DNA of 15,164 nt from assembly GCA_002344215.1 (NCBI GenBank), contig DDSV01000041.1, positions 1 to 15,164 on the forward strand. The letters are read 5' to 3'. Numbering within the stretch: position 1 is the stretch's first letter; every line of letters begins with the position of its first letter. The notes below the pieces were generated by a model, which was given only the letters and a program-made list of their open reading frames with translations, was not told the origin of the DNA and made no database searches. This document shows, one piece after another, positions 10,376 through 15,164 of this stretch. The translations under genes and the position numbers were made by a program. Source of the DNA: Akkermansiaceae bacterium UBA2381. GTDB lineage: Bacteria; Verrucomicrobiota; Verrucomicrobiia; Verrucomicrobiales; DEV007.

Positions 10376-13300
10376 TCACTCCCCCACCGGCACAAACCGC
10401 ACCGCCCGCAAATCCATCAGCGCGCCTCTCACCGCTCCTTTCGACCTCACCACGATATGATTATCCGCCGCCGGTAACTCAACGAGTCCCAGCGTCGCTG
10501 TCTTGAACGTCTCCCAATTCCCCGTCCCCGCGACCGCCCCCGAGAGCACTTCATTCCCTCCGATCTCCATCAGCCAGAGATTGCCCGCCGCCTCGGGCGA
10601 TACGGAGTAGTCCCACTCGACCTGATACTTCCCCGGCCGATCAAGAACAATCGTCCACTGGGCGCGGTCGTGTTCCGAAGTCCACCAGCCAATCGCATCG
10701 TAGTCCGGCATATACTCGATACGTTCGCCGTCGAGACGGCACTTCGACGCGCGTAGTTCGACCATGCCGTCTTTCCCGGGGGAAATGCGGGCGGCCATGT
10801 CGATGTTGCCTGAGGGCGCAGGAGCGGCCTTCGATCCGAGCGTGCCAAGATAGGCGATCAGGTCGGTCAATTGCGGTTTTGTCAGGAGTTTCTCAAATCC
10901 CTCGGGCATGAGAGAGATACCTGACGAACTCATCGTCGCGATCTCGTTTCGCGGGACAGGGCGGGTGCTGCCGTCGGCCTGCCGTATCGTAACCGTGTTC
11001 GCGCTTTCGTCCGCGATGACTCCATAGACGCCGCTTCCATCGGTGGTGGTGAGGGCGTAGTTGACGAACTTGTCCTCAACGGCACGGTTGGGATCGAGAA
11101 TGGCGACGAGCATGGACACGGGCGAGCGATCGGTGAGGGCGGCGAGGTCCGGTCCCACAGGATTCCCCAATCCCTCGGCGACGTGGCAGGCGACGCAGAG
11201 GGTCGAAAAGACGACCTTGCCCGCGGCGGGATCACCCTTCAGGGAAAGAACCTCAGCGTGACTTTTCACCACCTCCTCACGGTTGCTCCCGGCGGCTCCG
11301 GCGAAGAGGCTGGCGGCGCGGTCGTGCAAGGTGCTGTCCTTCAGGTCGAGGAGACGGGCACGACTCGCCGCATCGATATCGATCCGCGGGATGGTCTCTG
11401 ATTCGACCGCGCCGAGAAGAGCGGCGGTCCAGTCAGGGCGCGAGAGGAAAAGGCCGAGCGCTTTTGTCCGGTCGAGGGGGGTGAGGGCGGGCCACCGGGT
11501 GATCAGAGCGGGCGGCGTACCGTCATGTCGGGCGCGACCAAGGGCCTCGAAGGCCGCTTCCCGGAGGGACGGCGGTGACTGCGGCGCGAGCAGTCCGACC
11601 AGGAGATCGAGATCCTTTTCTCCGTCGAAGACCGCGGGGCTGCCAAGGAACTTCACGGCTGCGGTCCTTTCTCCGGGTGCGCTGCCGGGGTTGGCGACGG
11701 TGGCGCGGATCTCGTCCAGAATGGCCCGCAGTCCCGCGCGGGACCGCTCGTCCGAGGTTAGCGCCTCCATCGTTGCGTCTCCTTCAAGCAGTCCGGTGAG
11801 GAGGGCGAGTTGCCAGTGCTGCGCTGGAATCCCCCTCTTGACGATCGCGTCCACGGCTCGTGTGATGGCATCGCCGTTCTTCCATTTGGTCGCCATGCGG
11901 GCAAGGTTCGTCAAAACCTCGTTCTCGATCCCGCTCGTCACCGGGTCGGGGGTGAGGAAGGCGGTGAGCATCTCATTGAGGTTCTCCTTATTCACCGAAC
12001 TGAGGGCCACCGTGGTCACAACGGGATCGGCGCGATGGCGGTCGAGAATCCCCTCCAGCAAGAAGGGAGCGTCGTCGTGGCCCTGATCGAGAAGGGCCGC
12101 CAACTCTTTTGCCACAAAGGCGTCTTCGGGCGCATCACCAAAACGGGAGACAAGATCAGGTATACTGAATCTCCCGGCACTGATCCGGAGGGCGTGTCGC
12201 ACCACTCCCGGATGCGGGTCGGCGAGAGCTTCGTTCAGGAGATCCCTGTCATGCAACCCCAGTCCATCAAGGATGCAGAGGGCGTGCAGGCGCGCCGTCG
12301 GGCTCCGACCATCACGCGCCATGATTTTAAGCATGGACGGTGCTCCTGCCTGCCGGTGCCAGAGCAGCATCTGGTGGACGAGGTCCCGGACGGTGCCGTT
12401 GGAACTCTCGAGTTGCGCGATGAGTTCGGCGTCGTCAAGTCCATCGAGTTTCGGGATCTTCGGTGAATCGGCACGATCGGGAACAATGCGATAGATCCGA
12501 CCTCTCTCCGATCCCGCCCGAAGCTCGAGCTTTTTCTGCCACTCCTGCGGGATCCACTCAGGATGCTCAATGACAAAACGATACATGTCCGCGATCCACA
12601 GTCCGCCGTCGGGTCCGGTGCGGACTGAGACGGGCCGTGACCAGGGATCGGTCGAAGCGAAGAACTCGGAGCCGCGTTCGTCCGGGTGCCGGTCGGAGGT
12701 GAAGGTCGCTCCTTTTGCCTCGATCACCTGACGGCTCACCAGATTGTGGACCGGTTCGCAGATGAAGGCATTTCCGTAAACGCTTTCCCCTAACAAAACA
12801 TCACGATAGATCGCCGGACCACAGGCCGAGGTAAAGCGGTTCGCCCGGTCGAAGTCGTTGAAGCGCTCGAGGGTGGGACTCACCGGGAAGACCGGCGAGG
12901 CTCCCGGCTCCTTCGGCACATCGACGTAGGCGCGTGTCACGCGGACCTCGGGGTTGCGCTTGAGAAGGTGCCAGGGATAGGGATAGTGCCAGAGCGGGTT
13001 GCTGTTGTTGCAGCCGAACCAGTTGTCCCAGTCATCACGGAAGCGTCCGCACTGGGTGCGGCCGTTGAGAGGCTCGTGGACTTTGGTAAAGGGATTGAGG
13101 CGCAGATCGAAGCCCCGGATGTCGACCTCCTCACGTTTTTCCATTGAGAGGATGACACCGCCTCCGTCGCCGTTGGCAACGTGAAGCCAATTGTCGAGGC
13201 CCCAGGCGAGACCATTGACACGATGTTGCTGGTTGGAGCGGGCGAAACCCTCGTACCAGACTTCGCGCTTGTCCGCGACACCGTCGCCATCGGTGTCTTC

Positions 13301-13780
13301 GGCGTAGAAGATGTCGGGAGCGGCGGTGACGAGGACTCCTTTGTCCCAAACCTTGACCCCGGTCGGGTAGGAAAGGCCATCGAGAAAGATGGCGGCCTTG
13401 TCGTAATGTCCGTCACCGTCCGTATCGGTGAGGACTTTGATGCGCCCGCCCGGTTCATTGAGAGGATCGCCGGGTTTGTTCCAGGTGAGACCATTCGGAT
13501 AGTCGCGCATCTCGGCGACCCAGAGGCGGCCATCGGGACCCCAGTCAAAAGCAACGGGATCCATCACGAGAGGCTCGGCCGCGACGAGTTCGACGCGGTA
13601 ACCCGGTGCGACCTTCATTGAAGCAAGCCCGGCCTCGGGAGAAAGCGGTGTTGACTCGTTCGTGAGCGGGGTCGTTTCAGCTCTGACAAAACCTCCGGGG
13701 AACAGGATCGCGAACACCACCCAAAAACCTGCCAGGGCAGCGAGGCGGAAGGTGCGTCTCAAAATTTCGGGAGAGATCAT
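10376..13780 (-). CDS. PVC-type heme-binding (CxxCH) membrane-bound dehydrogenase-like protein
   Basis: The protein has 1134 residues from the ATG at 13780, chosen because a signal peptide begins there (MISPEILRRTFRLAALAGF ... VRA/ET); an in-frame ATG at 13858 would add 26 residues in front of it. Domains in order: a beta-propeller-like region at about 40-450 (VAFDWGPDGRLWVAEMRDYP, DTDGDG repeats, GPDGGLWIADMYRF), a HEAT-repeat region at about 490-820, and a c-type cytochrome module with CVACH at 862-866. MPEGF downstream could supply the distal methionine. Last comes a beta-sandwich domain (about 985-1134). This is the layout of the TIGR02604/TIGR02603-type proteins, numerous in Planctomycetota and Verrucomicrobiota. 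It is likely periplasmic, with an electron-transfer or sugar-oxidising role that is not established. It lies 84 bp downstream of carB, same strand. Confidence 0.92.
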   Translation of the reverse strand: MISPEILRRTFRLAALAGFWVVFAILFPGGFVRAETTPLTNESTPLSPEAGLASMKVAPGYRVELVAAEPLVMDPVAFDWGPDGRLWVAEMRDYPNGLTWNKPGDPLNEPGGRIKVLTDTDGDGHYDKAAIFLDGLSYPTGVKVWDKGVLVTAAPDIFYAEDTDGDGVADKREVWYEGFARSNQQHRVNGLAWGLDNWLHVANGDGGGVILSMEKREEVDIRGFDLRLNPFTKVHEPLNGRTQCGRFRDDWDNWFGCNNSNPLWHYPYPWHLLKRNPEVRVTRAYVDVPKEPGASPVFPVSPTLERFNDFDRANRFTSACGPAIYRDVLLGESVYGNAFICEPVHNLVSRQVIEAKGATFTSDRHPDERGSEFFASTDPWSRPVSVRTGPDGGLWIADMYRFVIEHPEWIPQEWQKKLELRAGSERGRIYRIVPDRADSPKIPKLDGLDDAELIAQLESSNGTVRDLVHQMLLWHRQAGAPSMLKIMARDGRSPTARLHALCILDGLGLHDRDLLNEALADPHPGVVRHALRISAGRFSIPDLVSRFGDAPEDAFVAKELAALLDQGHDDAPFLLEGILDRHRADPVVTTVALSSVNKENLNEMLTAFLTPDPVTSGIENEVLTNLARMATKWKNGDAITRAVDAIVKRGIPAQHWQLALLTGLLEGDATMEALTSDERSRAGLRAILDEIRATVANPGSAPGERTAAVKFLGSPAVFDGEKDLDLLVGLLAPQSPPSLREAAFEALGRARHDGTPPALITRWPALTPLDRTKALGLFLSRPDWTAALLGAVESETIPRIDIDAASRARLLDLKDSTLHDRAASLFAGAAGSNREEVVKSHAEVLSLKGDPAAGKVVFSTLCVACHVAEGLGNPVGPDLAALTDRSPVSMLVAILDPNRAVEDKFVNYALTTTDGSGVYGVIADESANTVTIRQADGSTRPVPRNEIATMSSSGISLMPEGFEKLLTKPQLTDLIAYLGTLGSKAAPAPSGNIDMAARISPGKDGMVELRASKCRLDGERIEYMPDYDAIGWWTSEHDRAQWTIVLDRPGKYQVEWDYSVSPEAAGNLWLMEIGGNEVLSGAVAGTGNWETFKTATLGLVELPAADNHIVVRSKGAVRGALMDLRAVRFVPVGE

Positions 13781-13864
13781 TTCCCATTGTTCACAAAATA
13801 CCGTGTCCAGGTAAAGCGCGGCGGCTACCTGTTCGCGCGACTTTGACGAAAGCCCCACCCCCGA

Positions 13865-15164
13865 TCAGGAGTGATAATCCTGCAGTGCCCTCACCTCGAC
13901 TTCGCTGCCCTGGAGCGATTTGATCGCCTTCAAGGCGGCATCAGCTCCACGCAACGTGGTCATGATGGGGATACGGCATTGCATCGAGGCGGTACGGATC
14001 TTGATCTCATCAGCACGGGGATTTTTCCCGCTCGGTGTGTTGATGACGAGGGCCATCTCTCCGTTCTTCATCAGATCGATGACATTGGGGCGCTGGCCGC
14101 TCGCAAGCTTGGGCAGGATGTTCACGGGGATTCCCGCTTCCGCAATATCACCCCCGGTTCCGCTGGTCGCGTAGAGGGTGAAGCCGAGCTCATGATAGCC
14201 TTTTGCGAGGCGAACGACGTGGGGCCGGTCGCTCTCCTTGACGCTGATGAAAACATTTCCGCTCGTGGGCAGGGTTCCGCCTGCGGCCATCTGGCTCTTG
14301 GCGAAGGCCAGGCCGAGATCGGGGTCGATGCCCATGACCTCGCCGGTGCTCTTCATCTCGGGGCCGAGGATGATGTCGACGCCCTGGAATTTACTGAAGG
14401 GGAAAACGGCCTCCTTCACACTGTAGTGGGACGGAATGACCTCTTCGGTAAAACCGAGCTCTTTCAAAGTCATACCGGCCATGATCTTGGCGGCGAGTTT
14501 GGGAAGAGGAACGCCGATGGCTTTGCTCACGAAGGGGGCGGTGCGCGAGGCGCGCGGATTGACCTCGATGACGTAGAGATCGTCACCCTTCACGGCGAGC
14601 TGCATGTTCATGAGCCCGCGCACATTGAGAGCCTTGGCAAGCTTCTTGGCGGCGTCGCGGATCCGATCCTGCATCGCGGCGCTGAGGGAGAAAGGCGGAA
14701 TAACACAAGCAGAGTCACCCGAGTGGATCCCGGCTTCCTCGATGTGCTCCATGATCGCTCCGATCACGGTGGTCTCACCATCGCTGATGCAGTCGACATC
14801 GACCTCGGTCGCATCTTCCAGAAAACGATCCACAAGCACGGGTCGGTCGGGCGTGGCCTCGACCGCGTTCTGCATGTACTGGGTCAGCTCGGCATCGCTG
14901 TAGACGATCTGCATGGCGCGGCCACCAAGAACGAAGCTGGGGCGCACGAGGCTGGGGTAACCGATCTGGGCGGTGATGGCGAGGGCTTCCTCAAGACAGG
15001 TCGCGGTGCCGCTCGGCGCCTGGTGAAGGCCGAGGTCGTCGAGGAGTTTCGCGAAAAGCTTGCGATCCTCGGCGAGTTCGATGCTCTTGGGAGAAGTGCC
15101 GATGATGCGGACTCCGTTTTCCTCGAGGCCCTTGGCGAGGTTGAGCGGGGTCTGGCCACCGAAC
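13865..15164 (-). CDS. carB: Carbamoyl-phosphate synthase large subunit, C-terminal part (5' end outside window)
   Basis: CarB makes carbamoyl phosphate from glutamine-derived ammonia, bicarbonate and two ATP, feeding arginine and pyrimidine synthesis in the cytoplasm. The visible 433 codons start in the second synthetase half with FGGQTPLNLAKGLEENGV. The ATP-grasp segment follows: PSLVRPSFVLGGRAM, EVDVDCISDGE, then VIEVNPRASRTAPFVSKA with its metal-binding Glu and Asn. An oligomerisation region comes next, and the C-terminal MGS-like allosteric domain begins near GNVFISVKESDRP (KGYHELGFTLYATSGT). All expected motifs are intact. The stop is at 13865; the N-terminal half of the gene lies right of the window. 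Confidence 0.97.
   Translation of the reverse strand, partial: FGGQTPLNLAKGLEENGVRIIGTSPKSIELAEDRKLFAKLLDDLGLHQAPSGTATCLEEALAITAQIGYPSLVRPSFVLGGRAMQIVYSDAELTQYMQNAVEATPDRPVLVDRFLEDATEVDVDCISDGETTVIGAIMEHIEEAGIHSGDSACVIPPFSLSAAMQDRIRDAAKKLAKALNVRGLMNMQLAVKGDDLYVIEVNPRASRTAPFVSKAIGVPLPKLAAKIMAGMTLKELGFTEEVIPSHYSVKEAVFPFSKFQGVDIILGPEMKSTGEVMGIDPDLGLAFAKSQMAAGGTLPTSGNVFISVKESDRPHVVRLAKGYHELGFTLYATSGTGGDIAEAGIPVNILPKLASGQRPNVIDLMKNGEMALVINTPSGKNPRADEIKIRTASMQCRIPIMTTLRGADAALKAIKSLQGSEVEVRALQDYHS

Noticed and set aside
11283..12086. Long plus-strand open frame opposite the PVC-type gene
   Set aside because: It is an antisense shadow in GC-rich coding DNA; its translation is low-complexity and arginine-rich and the minus strand has a clear protein.

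Overview
The window is most likely a chromosome segment from a Verrucomicrobiota bacterium or a close PVC relative. Two things point there. A 1134-residue protein has the layout of the large PVC-type heme-binding (CxxCH) dehydrogenase-like proteins, and a long integron-type cassette array carries gene families I associate with that phylum. The window has two unlike parts. Positions 1-9972 are packed with small minus-strand genes of mixed origin. Positions 10376-15164 hold two large, GC-richer minus-strand genes of ordinary chromosomal type.

The left part is a gene-cassette array of the integron kind. I count 19 attC recombination sites (one cut by the window edge) and 19 cassettes, named C1 to C19 from left to right; in reading order C19 is first. 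Each cassette holds one minus-strand ORF. Its start codon lies 7-45 nt after the upstream core site, and its stop lies just before or inside its own attC. The proof is in the ends: for 15 of the 19 cassettes the 7-bp core at the two ends is identical (GTTCGAC, GTTCGCC, GTTGTGC, GTTATCC, GTTAGTC, GTTAGGC, GTTAGGA, GTTCGGT and others), although it differs from cassette to cassette; C1, C8 and C10 differ by one or two bases and only C9 fails clearly. The attC sites fall into three size groups: about 53-58 bp, about 89-93 bp and about 123-128 bp.

The cassette proteins are mostly unrecognised. Exceptions are a GNAT acetyltransferase (C3), a degenerate class III cyclase-like protein (C1), a HEAT/leucine-repeat-variant protein (C13), a helical-repeat-like protein (C10), a membrane zinc-ribbon protein (C11), a possible DUF7832 protein (C18), a CFxxRH/CFEC protein (C15), and two secreted proteins sharing a CGTG motif (C2, C4). 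About half have a signal peptide, lipobox or membrane helix.

No integron integrase is visible. The array stops at 9972 without another attC. Just upstream lie a plausible sigma-70 promoter and a perfect interrupted palindrome that overlaps its -35 box, which together look like an array promoter (Pc-like) with an operator. The rest of 9973-10375 holds no convincing gene. Next come the PVC-type cytochrome-like protein (10376-13780) and the 3' two fifths or so of carB (13865-15164, running off the right edge), both on the minus strand.

Points of most interest: 18 of 19 cassette ORFs begin ATGA; in two places an ORF reads through a whole attC and ends in the ATGA of the next cassette; one cassette has the altered core GATAGGC at both ends; and short upstream ORFs abut or overlap the starts of two cassette genes.
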